Shown here in pieces: positions 49,516-61,323 of a stretch of 64,000 nt of DNA. Source of the DNA: Jaltomata sinuosa (lineage: Eukaryota > Streptophyta > Magnoliopsida > Solanales > Solanaceae); the NCBI GenBank assembly GCA_003996215.1, contig QJPP01000829.1, positions 496,001 to 560,000 of the forward strand. Reading direction: 5' to 3'. The notes beneath the pieces were generated by a model. The model did no database searches. It was not told where the DNA came from and was given only the letters and a program-made list of their open reading frames with translations. Every line of letters starts with the position of its first letter. Positions within the stretch are counted from its first letter, which is position 1. The position numbers and the translations under genes are program-made.

Positions 49516-50586
49516 CATGTTAACACCTAGATGTGTTAGGGGTGATCCGGGTGGGTCCGGACTATGTAAAAGAGGTTATGAGTTCATGTTTTATTGTCAT
49601 TAAGTGTACCAATGACGGTCAAGGATTAATTGTGTTAATAAGCATAAGGATGGGTCTTGGGGTAGATCGGGTAGCCTGTGGAACACTTAGGTGTGGTTAG
49701 AGGATCCTTGGAGGGTCTGGGTTTTGGGATGAGAAAGAGATTTAGATATAAATCTGTTATTGTCATTGAAGGTGTCAATGAATTCTAGGTGAGTTGCATG
49801 TGATTGTTAAATATAGAGGAAGACGGAGAGTCTGGGTGTGGTTATTGGTTAATATATTCGGGTGGTAAAGCTGTCCTAGAGGTCCAAAAAAGTCTGGAAA
49901 ATGGTAGGTAATACTTGGGTATAATATTGGTTTGGTTGGGCAGCTAGCCGGGTCAAGTCTGAATATTTAGTCAAGGTAGTTGACTGAGGTAAAGGTTAAA
50001 GGTGACTTGGGAAGTCTAGGTGACAAGGTGACTTGGGAAGTCCTAGATGTCAGGGTCAAGGTTAAAGGTGAAGGAAGGAGTTATAATGTTTATTTCATGT
50101 CTTTCCCCTGTTTTTCTTATATGATGGTAGGAATGGATTCGGGTCGACCGATGATGACTACTTGTACGTGTGTTTGTACTGACTCTACTCTTGCTATACC
50201 TTTTTGGTATATTCTGGTTGAAGGTTGGTGATGTTTCATAGGTTCACAGCGATGAGGGTCTCCAGCAACTTCTGTCTTCGATATCATGGTGGAAGTTGGG
50301 TCTTTTATCTTTTTGTGTCATCTTGTAGAAGCTCTTGTACCTGCTTAGACCAGATCCTATGGGAGGGTGTTTTTAAAATATTGTAAAGGTTTTTTTTCAA
50401 TTTCTTATGTAGCCTATTTCTGAAGAGGATTTGTAAAGGAAAGGATTTTAGTTATGTATAAAAGAAAGGGCTAATTTCACTACTTCTTATTTTTTCGCAA
50501 GTTACCTGTTGGACAGGGGGTGAGGGTTCGTCTATCTAGGTGATTAGAGTAGGCGCCCGCACGACCCGCGAGGTTGGGTCGTGATA

Positions 50587-53019
50587 GATGGTATCAGATC
50601 CTAGGTTACCGGTCTCTCAGTACAAGAGAAAAATGTCGAATAGATTCCCGCGGATTGGTGTGTTGACGTCCACATCTAATCCTAGGGAAGCTATGAAGCA
50701 TTCTAGGAAACACTTCTCTTTTTTCATTCCTTTTCGTGCAGTTTTGTTACTTTCTTGTATGGGTTGAGTCCAATTGTTATCTCTCGATTCCAATTGGTAT
50801 CTCAACAAGGTGAAGGATGTCATTGGACTCCGGGTATGCCAAAAAAGCAATAAGGATTTGAATCGGGAAGGTTCCAATTGGTATCTGGACGGGGAGGCTA
50901 TGTAATGGTATGGATGGATCGGCTAATGGTCATCCATGAGGCGAATAAAAAAGTAATGAAACTGGTTTGATTGACTGCTTAAGCTTGAGGCTTGAGATTG
51001 TGCTTATTTGTATTGATATTGTTTGAATGACTGCAATTTTGTGGTGTGTAATTGCTGAGTTGCCTTGAAATTTGTAGTTAATAAAGAGTCTTAACTGGTT
51101 ATGTATTATTGATTGAAGAAATTCTTGTTTTGTAATTCAAGTGGAAAACTGTATGCTAAATGTTGGGCAGGGTCTTATCATTGGTAAAAATGATAAGGGA
51201 AAAGGGTATATACACTTGTGGGAACTCAGGTTTCAAGTGATTGGTAAATGAATAAGTACCAGGGACAAGGGCTACTATTGCTTAATAGCGGGAGTTATGG
51301 TAAGGCATGGATGATCAACCAATGGTCATCCATGGGACGAATAGGGAGTAAATTCTGTGACTTGATTTGGTTGTAACTTGAAGTTGAAATGTTATGTGGT
51401 ACACCTCTCGTGTGACTTGCTTGAAATGTGTGTAAATTGTTGTCTGCCGTGCATATTGAGTCTGCAGAGGGTCATTAATGTGAAAAATTATGTGTACCTT
51501 AGGCTGTGATAAGCTGTTAAGAGTCTTGATTTAAAAGTGGTACTGCATTTTGAAAAATGGCTTATCATTGGTTAAGATGATAAGGGATTAGAAACGGTGA
51601 CTGTAGGGAAGCTTCGGTTTCAGGATAGTCGGGACTTGGTTGGGAACCATGGGAACAAGGGAGTCATTAATGGGTAATGGCGGGAAGTTATTGTTGGGAA
51701 CAATTGTCTAGTGTTAACTCCTTGTAATTGATAGTATTTTATGCTGAATGGTGATGCGTTTGATGCCAGGAAATGGTCTTAAGAGTGGTTTAAGACCATG
51801 GCGGGATTTACAGGACTAAGCAAAGGTAGTTGGGAAAGGGAACTGATACACTTACTGGAAATTTCAATTTTCTGTACAATTACCATCGAGACTGCTATAG
51901 CGGTGAAATATCCTCTATAGTGGAACCGCTATCACGGAATGACCAACCGATATAGCGGAGGTCAGCGAGGCAGAAGCCTTACCCTATTTTTACCTATTTT
52001 TTGTTCATTCCCGGGGCATCTAAAGGCAATGGTTGCATTATGGACTACTATGTGAAATGATAAAATCGATTATAGAATTTATATAGTAAGCATATAAGGT
52101 ATTTGTCGGGAATTTAGCACCCGTGTGCAATAAAAAGGAAAGGGTAGATATAATAGCCCGGGGGATTGGTAAAAACTATGACTGACCATTGGTGGGAATA
52201 GTCACCTATGTGGAGTCTGGAAATATGACCCGTGATTGATTGAGTAGTGTTGGACACTACTCATAGACTATGTGATGAGGTGATTATTGACTGGTTTAGT
52301 GTTGATGACCCTTAGTAGTAGGGTCGATTGAAGGAGCGGGGTTATTAAATGGGTTTCCTTAGCATTATTGTGTATCTTGTGACCATGATAATGCCCAGTG
52401 TTACTGCTCATTACGTGGTGAGCGTGTTCTCGCCATAGCATTGGTTAGGGTGTAAGCGCTCGGGTAGAAAATCTCCCTCCTAAGACGAGAGTTGATGAAA
52501 ATCTCAAGGTAGAGTGAGCCTAATGAAATTCTCATTGTTTTGTGATTTAGAGACATGTGGTGTCTCGGGGCATAGAGTTGATAGGAATAAGGTGATACTA
52601 TGATACATGAGGGGCATAGTACCCCGTAGGAAGCTTTCGGAATGGAGTTCGGGCTAGCAGAACTCCGAGCATAGTGGAAAGGGGATCGCCATGGCAGGAT
52701 CTAGCCCCCTTGGCAGGGAAAAGCTATTTTGTTCATTAGGTGAGTTTCTTTTGCTCAAGTTTTTCGAAGAGGCCCCGAATTTCTTGGGTACTCGAGGAGG
52801 GGTAATCTAGTTACCTTGTGTAGCTCGAAAGAAGGGATTCCTTGAAAGAGTGGGAGTGAATTAATTTTGGGTTGAATTGGGTATACCAAGGGACTCGAAA
52901 GTTTTGGTGGGTTGCGTACACGCTGTCATGGTAGAGCAATAAGAATGAGGCATGGGCTTGTTCTCTCCCTCTGCCGTAGAGATTGTTTGGGTAATAACGA
53001 TGGGTAAATTGGTATCTGT
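50587..53019 (+). other. Internal region of element D, no coding recognised
   Basis: It begins with primer site TGGTATCAGATCC (50589-50601). The leader resembles that of element C, including CTCGATTCCAATTGGTATCT near 50778. Two imperfect repeats of roughly 390 bp follow, sharing ATGGTCATCCATG near 50925 and 51320 and a CTTATCATTGGT motif near 51172 and 51561. A CGCTATAGCG-like cluster lies at 51890-51965. The end reads GGGTAAATTGGTATCTGT before the right LTR. No reading frame over 100 codons looks like protein. Confidence 0.75.
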
Positions 53020-54835
53020 TGTAACGACCGAGTCCGCCGTTACGGGTAGTCCAATCGCGCCAAGTTTTAGAGTTAGAAAACTCCGGGTTTGGGAGTTTGA
53101 AATTCTGGGCTAGGCTAGCCTCGGCTGGTTTTGGAGTGAGGTGGAGTCTAGGGAAATCCGGGTAAGGATTGGACTAGGTGTATTGGGTTAAGCTAGTTTT
53201 CCGCGTAGCCAAGACATAGAGGAGTCCGGGGGACTTTTTGAGATCAAATTTGGGTAGGTAGAACTCCCGGAATCACATTTGACATGAAAGGGTTGCTTCA
53301 GGCCATCGGGAGAAGCAAGTGTGTTATGAAATGGCCAAAACTGGCAGATTTCCGGATATTCTGTCCGTGAAGAGTGCGACCACGTGCAATAGCGGTCACC
53401 GCTATAGCGGTGGAAATTACCTCTATAGAGGCAGTCAAAGGGTGGTCAACTTGCTTAAGACCGCTATAGCGGCAGCCGACCGCTATAGCGGAGCGGGGAC
53501 TGCTATAGCGGGCCGACGGGGTTTTAATGCAGAAAAATTACCCCAAAACATCAGTTTTTCACAAGTTTGTTTTGGGAGAAGGGCTAGGCGATTCCAGGAT
53601 TTTTCCTCGTTCTTCCGTCAAAAATCTTCTCTAAGGTAAGGCTTTCATTCCCTAAACTCTGTAATACGTTTCCTATGCGGTAAAATTGCTAGGAGGGAAA
53701 TTGGGGAAGGGTTAGAATGACCTAGGATGGTGGAACTTCAGGAAACAAGGGGATTCTAAGCATATATGTTCTTGGATATTGTTAATAGTATGTTATTATG
53801 ATCATACATTGTTAAATTCAATTTTTTATCCGTAAAAATGATAGAACTAGGAGATTTAACGGTGGAAAGCCCGGGAAAAGGGTGGGATGATCATGGGTGG
53901 ATTGGGGTTTGGGGATTTGGTATAGTCCGGGTAATGTGCAGGCCTTGTATGTTAATTGTATATACTGTGTGTTATTTTTAGACCAAGAACGAGAAAGTAA
54001 TTCCGGTAAAAAGGATGCGAAACCACAGATCCAGGCCTGCAGGACCGCCAGGAATGCCTCCACGGAGCCAGAAACGCACGGTTGTAGCTGCTTGGCACCC
54101 AGGTAGGCTAGGTTTTCATTAGTAGTTAGGTCTGGTAAAGTCTGGAAAATGATAGGTAATACTTGGGTATAATATTGGTTTGGTTGGGCAGCTAGCCGGG
54201 TCAAGTCTGAATATTTAGTCAAGGTATTTTACTGGGGTAAAGGTTAAAGGTGTCTTGGGAAGTCTAGGTGACAAGGTGACTTGGGAAGTCCTAGATGTCA
54301 GGGTCAAGGTTAAAGGTGAAGGAGGGAGCTATAATGTTTATTTCATGTCTTTCTCTTGTTTTTCTTATGTGATGGTAGGAATGGATTTGGGTCGACCGAT
54401 GATGCCTACCAGTACGTGTGTTTGTACTGACTCTACTCTTGCTATACCTTTTTGGTATAGTCTGGTTGCAGGTTGGTGATGTTTCATAGGTTCACGGTGA
54501 TGAGGGTCTCCAACAACTTCTATCTTTGATTCCATGGTGGAAGTTGGGTTTTTTTATCTCTTTGTGTAATCTTGTAGAAGCTCGTGTACCTGCTTAGACC
54601 AGATCCTAGGGGAGGGTGTTTTTAAAATGTTGTAAAGGTTTTTCCACAATTTCTTATGTAGCCTATTTCTGAACAAGATTTGTAAAGAAAAGGATTTCAG
54701 TTATGTATAAAAGGAAAGGCTATTTTTACTACTTCTTATTTTTCTGCAAGTTACCTGTTGGACAGGGGGTGAGGGTTTGTCTATCTAGATGATTAGATTT
54801 GGCTCCCGCACGGCCCGCGAGGTTGGGTCGTGACA
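53020..54835 (+). repeat. 3' LTR of element D, internally deleted
   Basis: It matches 46996 to about 48105 and then jumps to the equivalent of about 49880. The junction is near 54128. Both tandem repeat zones are lost. It starts TGTAACGACC and ends GTGACA. Confidence 0.88.
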
Positions 54836-57800
54836 AAGTTTTAAATCTTAATTCCAAATTCAAGTTCCAAATTAAAGTTCCAAATTCAAATTCAAAAAAG
54901 AACCTAAAGTTGAAAACTAATTCTTAACTCAAAACTAAAAATTTAAACTAACAAACTTAACTTAAAAAAACTTAACTTAAAAAAACTTAGATTCAAGAAC
55001 CTAATTCAAAAGGTTAAAGTTAAATACTAATCCAAGATTTTAAAACAAAACCCAAAACCAATTCAAGAATCTATTTCAAATTCAAAGTTCTCAAATTAAA
55101 GTTAATAATCTAATTCAAGAACATAATTCCAAATTCAAGAACCAACCTAATTCTAGTTTAAAAAATCATTACTAAAGTTGAAAACTAAGTTTTAACTCAA
55201 AACTAACAAACTTAACTTAAAAAAGCTTAACTTAAAAAAACTAAGTTTGAAGAACCTAATTCAAAAGGTTAAAGTTAAATACTTATTTAAGATTCTAAAA
55301 TAAAACCCAAAACTAATTCAAGAACCTATTTCAAATTCAAGTTAATAATCTAATTCAAGAACCTAATTCCAAATTCAAGAACCAACCTAATTCTAGTTCA
55401 AAAAATCATTTCTAAAATTAAAAACTAATTCGTAACTCAAAACTAACAATTTAAACTAACAAACTTAACTTATAAAAAGCTTAACTTAAAAAAACTAAGA
55501 TTCAAGAACCTAATTCAAGTTAATAATCTAATTCAAGAACCTAATTCCAAATTCAAGTTCAAGTCCTAATCCTAATTCAAGTTTCAAATTCAAGTTCCAA
55601 ATTAAAGTTCCAAATTCAAGTTCCAAATCCTAATTCCAAATTGAAGTTCCAAATTAAAGTACCTAATTCAAGTTCAAAAAAGAACCTAAAGTTGAAAACT
55701 AATTCTTAACTCAAAACTAACAATTTAAACTAACAAACTTAACTTAAAAAAGCTTAACTTAAAAAAACTAAGATTCAAGAACCTAATTCAAGTTAATAAT
55801 ATAATTCAAGAACCTAATTCCAAATTCAAGTTCAAGTCCTAATCCTAATTCAAGTTCCAAATTAAAGTTCCAAATCCTAATTTCAAATTAAAGTTCCAAA
55901 TTCAAGTTCCAAATTCAAGTTAAAAAAAGAACCTAAAGTTGAAAACTAAATCTTAACTCAAAACTAACAATTTAAACTAACAAACTCAACTTAAAAAAGC
56001 TTAACTTAAAAAAACTTAGATTCAAGAACGTAATTCAAAAGGTTAAAGTTAAATACTAATTCAAGATTCTAAAGCAAAACCCAAAACTAATTCAAGAATC
56101 TATTTCAAATTCATAGTTCCCAAATTCAAGTTAATAATCTAATTCAAAAACATAACTCCAAATTTAAGAACTAACCTAATTCTAGTTTAAAAAATCATTC
56201 CTAAATTTGAAAACTAATTCTTAACTCAAAACTAACAAACTTAACTTAAAAAAGCTTAACTTAAAAAAACTAAGTTTGAAGAATCTAATTCAAAAGGTTA
56301 AAGTTAAATACTAATTCAAGATTCTAAAACAAAACCCAAAACTAATTCAAGAACCTATTTCAAATTCAAGTTAATAATCTAATTCAAGAACCTAATTCCA
56401 AATTCAAGAACCAACCTAATTCTAGTTCAAAAAATCATTCCTAAAGTTGAGAACTAATTCTTAACTCAAAACTAACAATTTAAACTAACAAACTTAACTT
56501 ATAAAAAGCTTAACTTAAGAAAACTAAGATTCATGAATCTAATTCAAGTTAATAATCTAATTCAAGAACCTAATTCCAAATTCAAGTTCAAGTCCTAATC
56601 CTAATTGAAGTTTCAAATTCAAGTTCCAAACTAAAGTTCCAAATTCAAGTTCCAAATCCTAATTCCAAATTGAAGTTCCAAATTAAAGTACCTAATTCAA
56701 GTTCAAAAAAGAACCTAAAGTAGAAAAATTCTTAACTCAAAACTAACAATTTAAACTAACAAACTTAACTTAAAAAAACTAAGATTCAAGAACCTAATTC
56801 AAGTTAATAATCTAATTGAAGAACCTAATTAAAAATTCAAGTTCAAGTCCTAATCCTAATTCAAGTTCCAAATTCAATTTTCAAATCCTAATTCCAAATT
56901 CAAGTTCCAAATTAAAGTTCCAAATTCAAGTTCAAAAAAGAACCTAAAGTTGAAAACTAATTCTTAACTCAAAACTAATAATTTAAACTAACAAACTTAA
57001 CTTAAAAAAGCTTAACTTAAAAAAACTTAGATTTAAGAACCTAATTCAAAAGGTTAAAGTTAAATACTAATTCAAGATTCTAAAACAAAACCCAAAACTA
57101 ATTCAAGAACCTATTTCAAATTCAAAGTTTCCAAATTCAAGTTAATAATCTAATTCAATAACATAATTTCAAATTCAAGAACCAACCTAATTCTTGTTCA
57201 AAAAATCAATTTGAAAATTAATTCTTAACTCAAAACTAACAAACTTAACTTAAAAAAGCTTAACTTAAAAAATCTAAGTTTGAAGAACCTAATTCAAAAG
57301 GTTAAAGTTAATTACTAATTCAAGATTCTAAAACAAAATCCAAAACTAATTCAAGAACCTATTTCAAATTCAAGTTAATAATCTAATTCAAGAACCTAAT
57401 TCCAAATTCAAGAACCAACCTAATTCTAGTTCAAAAAATCATTCCTAAAGTTGAAAACTAATTCTTAACTCAAAAACAAACTTAACTTATAAAAAGCTTA
57501 ACTTAAAAAAACTAAGATTCAAGAACCTAATTCAAGTTAATAATCTAATTCAAGAACCTAATTCCAAATTCAAGTTCAAGTCCTAATCCTAATTCAAGTT
57601 TCAAATTAAAGTTCCAAATTAAACTACCTAATTCAAGTTCAAAAAAGAACCTAAAGTTGAAATCTAATTCTTAACTCAAAACTAACAATTTAAACTAACA
57701 AACTTCACTTAAAAAAACTTAATTTAAAAAAACTAAGATTCAAGAACCTAGTTCAAGTGAATAATCTAATTCAAAAACCTAATTCCAAATTCAAGTTCCA

Positions 57801-58085
57801 AATTAAAGTTTCAAATCCTAATTCAAGAACCGAATCCTAATTCAAGTTCCAAAAAATCCTAATTCCAAATTCAAGTTCCAAATTCAAGTTTATAATCTAA
57901 TTCAATAACCTTATCCTAATTCAAGTTCAAAATCCTAATTCCAAATTCAAGTTCCAAGTCCTAATTCCAAATTCAAGTTCAAAATTCAAGTACCTAATTC
58001 AAGTTCAAATAAGAACCAAAAGTTGAAAACTAATAATCTAATTCAAGTACTTAATTCAAGAACCTATATAATTCAAGTTCAAAAA
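54836..58085. repeat. Tandem repeat array block 5 (largest)
   Basis: About 3.25 kb of the ~250-bp repeat family; the index phrase is seen twelve times between about 54911 and 57656. Later copies become shorter and irregular. This end lies nearest the CACTA promoter. Confidence 0.88.
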
Positions 58086-58390
58086 AGAACCTAAACTAAG
58101 GTTCACAAGCTAATAGCAAGCATTACCTAAACTAAGGTTCACAAACTAATAGCAAGCCTAAACTAAGGTTCACAAACTAATTATAGCATGCCTAAACTAA
58201 GATTCACAAACTAATAGAAAGCCTAAATTAAAGTTCACAAACTAATTAGCAAGCCTAAACTAAGGTTCACAAACTAATAACAAGCCTAAACTAAGGTTCA
58301 CAAACTAATTAGCAAGCCTAAACTAAGGTTCACAAACTAATAGCAAGTCTAAACTAAGGTTCACAAACTAATTAGCAAGCCTAAACTAAT
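58086..58390. repeat. Short tandem repeat, ~33-bp unit, about nine copies
   Basis: CCTAAACTAAGGTTCACAAA followed by CTAATAGCAAG recurs through the block. A single copy of this phrase lies at the other side of the large array near 22650, next to the transposase ATG. Confidence 0.85.
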
Positions 58391-58815
58391 TAAAGTTCAT
58401 AAATTAAGAATATAATCTAAAAATAAAAAATTTCACTATCAATTTTTTCATATATCAATTTCTCAAAATCTTAGTTTAGAATTCAACAACAACAACAACA
58501 ACAACATATACACCATAGTCTAAATTCAATAACAACAACATACCCTAGTCTAAAATACACTATCAATTTTCGAAAATAAAAATACCCAAATTAAACCCTA
58601 ACCTTCAAATCAACAAAATAACTAACTTCAAAATGGGAGGAGGTTAGAGGGAGGAGGCTGACGGTGGAGGGAGCGGCGGTGAAGGGAGCGGTGGTGGAGG
58701 AGCAGCGGTGGAGGAGCAGCGGAGCAGTGGTGCAGTGGTGGAGGAAAGGAGGAGAGAAAAAGAGAAAGAGAGAAATGAGGGAAAAGAGACCCGACGGGGT
58801 CTCTATATAATTAAA
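58391..58815 (-). promoter_or_regulatory. Probable promoter and 5' untranslated exon of the CACTA gene
   Basis: On the minus strand TTATATAG near 58803-58810 is a TATA-like box. A pyrimidine-rich leader of ~180 bases follows, with CCACCGCTGCTCCT-like repeats (58650-58760), lacking a convincing ATG. The transposase ATG at 22552 follows a splice acceptor directly, so this leader is a candidate first exon with the repeat array as intron. This is inferred from layout. Confidence 0.45.
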
Positions 58816-59225
58816 GAAGCGACGGGCAGCGTTGCTTCTGTCCGTCGCTTTTTTAAATGAGTTGACCGTGTTTTGACCAAAAAGCGATGGACAAAAGCAA
58901 TGCAGTCCATCGCTTTTTTTTTAATATAAATTAAATTTTAAAGAAAGCGACAGGCAACGTTGCTTTCTTTAAAATTATTTTTTATTTCTTTTTAATAATT
59001 GCGACGCTGTCCGTCGCTTATAAAAAAATAAATATTAATTGTTTATAAATAATTTTGGCGCAAAAATCCGCCAAAAAAAGTGACGGACAAAGCGACGCTG
59101 TCCGTCGTTTTTGTAAAAAAATAATTATAAATTAAAAAAGTAATAGAAATGCGACGGACAACATCGCTTTATCCGTCGCTTTTCAGGAACGACGCTGTCC
59201 GTCGCTTTCCTATCCATCCTTTTTT
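58795..59225. repeat. CACTA right subterminal repeat region
   Basis: Several copies of GCGACGGACAGCGTCGC-like motifs occur in both orientations, including GACGCTGTCCGTCGC near 58991, 59095 and 59191. They mirror the left subterminal region at 20060-20445. Confidence 0.8.
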
Positions 59226-59243
59226 GAGCTATTTTTAGTAGTG

Positions 59244-60515
59244 GTTGTTTTGGGACTAAGGAAAATCTCACTCCGTTCAAATCGGTGCTAAATACTACTC
59301 CCAAAACATATACATATAGCTCACATAAACTTGTGGCAAATCTATGTCAATTATGTTTGAAAAGCATAAGGGTATATCTAATACCATGCAATTCACATAG
59401 CTTAGGTAGACATATTTAGATGCCAAACCTTTCATAAATCATAAGGACATATCTAATGTCATGCAATTCATGCTTCAAAATCCTTAAAACTTAGCATAAC
59501 CATAATTCAAAACATACTTTTCTTTCTAAATTCATAACTTGAGAAATTAGGCATGCACTTTCATAAATACATAAGACCATGTTACCTAAATATGTCAATT
59601 TTTACTTGAAATCATGCAATTTAATGGATTCATACTAGAAATCAACTTTAATGCATGTGCTCTTGAAATCAATTAAGAAATCTCAATTAAAACATAGATA
59701 AGCAATGAGAAATCATGAATTGAAACTTTAAAACTGAACCCTTAAGTTTTTCCCAAATTGGGTAAGAACCCTAATTTCATAAATTCATAAATCAAAGTAG
59801 AAATCATGAGATTTGGGCATAAGGGTGAAAGGAATCCCTTATTAAATACCCACATACCTTATTGAAGATAGCTTGATCAAAGATGAAAAACAATGGAGGC
59901 TTAAACTTGGAGCTTGAGACTTGAAGCTTGAAGCAGATGTCTCTCCTTTGAGAATAGAATTACTTAGAATGAGAAGAGTTTATAATATTAGGGAATAAAA
60001 TCTTACTAAAAATGGTCAAAACGACCTCACTTAGGAGTTAAAAGGATGAGTAATACAAAAATACCCCTGGGATTTAAAATGAAAAGCTGCAGGAAACTGT
60101 CGCCTCACGGGCTGCCCGTCGGGCATCATACCCATGACGGCCCATCGGACCCAGGCATCTAGTAAGCTCAGCTGCGATAGGGGCTGCTGGAAGGTTCTGA
60201 CGGCGAATTCCCATGGGCCGTCGCAACTGCGATGCCCATAGGGTATGCCCGTCGGAGCACTGGGATCATTGGGAAAAACCTACTGGAGAAATTTGATGGC
60301 AGGTTCCCACAGGTCGTCGCATCTGCAGCGCTCGTCATGACCGCCTATCGACTGGGAGGAAAACTGGCTTAGAGCCACTGGTCGTTTACCATGGGGCATC
60401 CCACAGGCCATCTTAGCTACGACGCCCGTGGCGCTGCCCATGGTGATCAACAGTTGTAGCAGCAGAATTTCAGGATTTTGAGTTGGACAGCTGATTCAGA
60501 TTCTGAAGTGTTACA
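59244..60515 (-). mobile_element. Element E: inner part of its 3' LTR
   Basis: On the minus strand this LTR starts TGTAACACTTCAG at 60515 and reads to the CACTA right end, then continues at 20033. A GC-rich zone (60100-60460) contains degenerate repeats with CCCGTCGG, GCCGTCGCA and CGACGCCCGT motifs. There is no coding. Confidence 0.7.
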
Positions 60516-60528
60516 ATATCTCCCCTTT
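60516..60528 (-). promoter_or_regulatory. Polypurine tract of element E
   Basis: AAAGGGGAGATAT on the minus strand sits directly before the LTR start. It is a classical plus-strand primer for gypsy elements and confirms orientation. Confidence 0.75.
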
Positions 60529-60748
60529 GGGATCAATCGTCCTTGAATGAAGGTTAAACAAGGAAGATAGGAGAGATAACATCCCAACCAAACAACAAAA
60601 CATAAAACTCAAGAGTAAACATTAAAACTGAGCTTTTCAACTTAAAACATGATTGAACTAACTTTGAAAAACATGAATGCATGCTAGGATCATGAGGGAA
60701 ACCGATGGAATAGAATCGGAGGGACATGTTAAGGAGAAAACTAATACC

Positions 60749-61323
60749 TCAAGCTGAAACAGGATTGGTAGGAAAGAGATGAGGGTACTTGGCTTTCATG
60801 GATGCTTTTGCTTCCCAAGTAGCTCCCTCAATTAGCTGATTTCTCCAAAGAACCTTTACCAAAGTGACTTCTTTGTTTCTCAACCTCCGAATCTGACGAT
60901 CAAGAATCTCCATGAGAACTTCCTCATAAGTAAGGCTATCCTTCACACCCACATTCTCCAAAGGAACAATCAAGGTTGGATCACCAACACACTTCTTCAA
61001 CAAGGAAACATAGAAAACCGGATGAACCGCTTCTAATTCTGTTGGCAAATCCAACTCATAGGCAACACTACAAACAGTCCTCAAATTTCGATAAGGACCT
61101 ACATAGCGGGGACTAAGCTTCCCTTTTTTGCCAAATCTCATCACCCCCTTCATGGGAGACACTTTCAGAAATACCCAATCATCAACCTCAAACTCCAACT
61201 CTCTTCTCCTCACATCTGCATATGATTTCTGTCGACTCTGAGCGGTCTTCAACCCCTCCCTAATGATCTGAACTTTCTCCATAGTCTCATGAACCCAATC
61301 TGGACCAATCAAAGCTGCCTCAC
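60749..61323 (-). pseudogene. Element E integrase C-terminus and chromodomain
   Basis: About 190 codons are open from the solo LTR junction to a stop at 60749. They include AALIGPDWVHETMEK, DDWVFLKVSPMKGVMRFGKK and SPRYVGPYR. The end has chromodomain text (VTLVKVLWRNQLIEGATWEA). The upstream integrase is cut off by the solo LTR at 61324. This is a gypsy chromovirus distinct from B and C. Confidence 0.85.

Larger units (their letters stand above)
46996..50586 (+). repeat. 5' LTR of element D with expanded tandem repeats
   Basis: It includes the CGCTATAGCG cluster (47373-47485) and about nine tandem 38-39-bp units carrying GGTACCACGCCTGGTACAGG (48760-49100). About seven units of ~45 bp contain GGTCTTGGTGTAGGCCGGG followed by TTGTTATATCATGTTAT (49235-49515). 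Confidence 0.9.
46996..54835 (+). mobile_element. Element D: non-coding LTR retrotransposon (LARD-like), TSD AAGTT
   Basis: AAGTT flanks both sides (46991-46995 and 54836-54840). LTRs are 46996-50586 (3591 bp) and 53020-54835 (1816 bp). The first starts TGTAACGACTGGG and ends GTGATA; the second starts TGTAACGACC and ends GTGACA. The LTR starts, primer site and PPT-adjacent block are shared with B and C. The 2.4-kb interior has no gag or pol. It must have been mobilised by proteins from relatives. The right LTR lacks about 1.8 kb present in the left, which is the tandem repeat zone. Confidence 0.9.
20034..59243 (-). mobile_element. CACTA (En/Spm) transposon, 39.2 kb with nested insertions
   Basis: The left end is CACTACTAAAAAAAAGCTAA and the right end is the complement, TAGCTC-like text running into TTTTTAGTAGTG. 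CACTACTAAAA is the hallmark of CACTA elements. Both ends carry dense subterminal copies of GCGACGGACAGCGTCGC-like motifs. Flanking trinucleotides are GTA (20031-20033) and GTT (59244-59246), matching in two of three bases. A Transposase_24-type gene is carried on the minus strand. Removing the MULE, B, C and D leaves about 11.1 kb. No TNPD/Transposase_21 coding was found, so this copy appears non-autonomous. It sits inside the 3' LTR of element E. Confidence 0.88.

Noticed and set aside
50587..53019. Element D interior considered as a captured host gene
   Set aside because: No frame or splice pattern gives protein-like sequence; repeats and leader motifs explain most of it.
22570..58085. Array considered as centromeric satellite or CRISPR
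   Set aside because: It is confined between CACTA ends, has irregular higher-order phrases and no spacers; a CACTA-internal array explains it.
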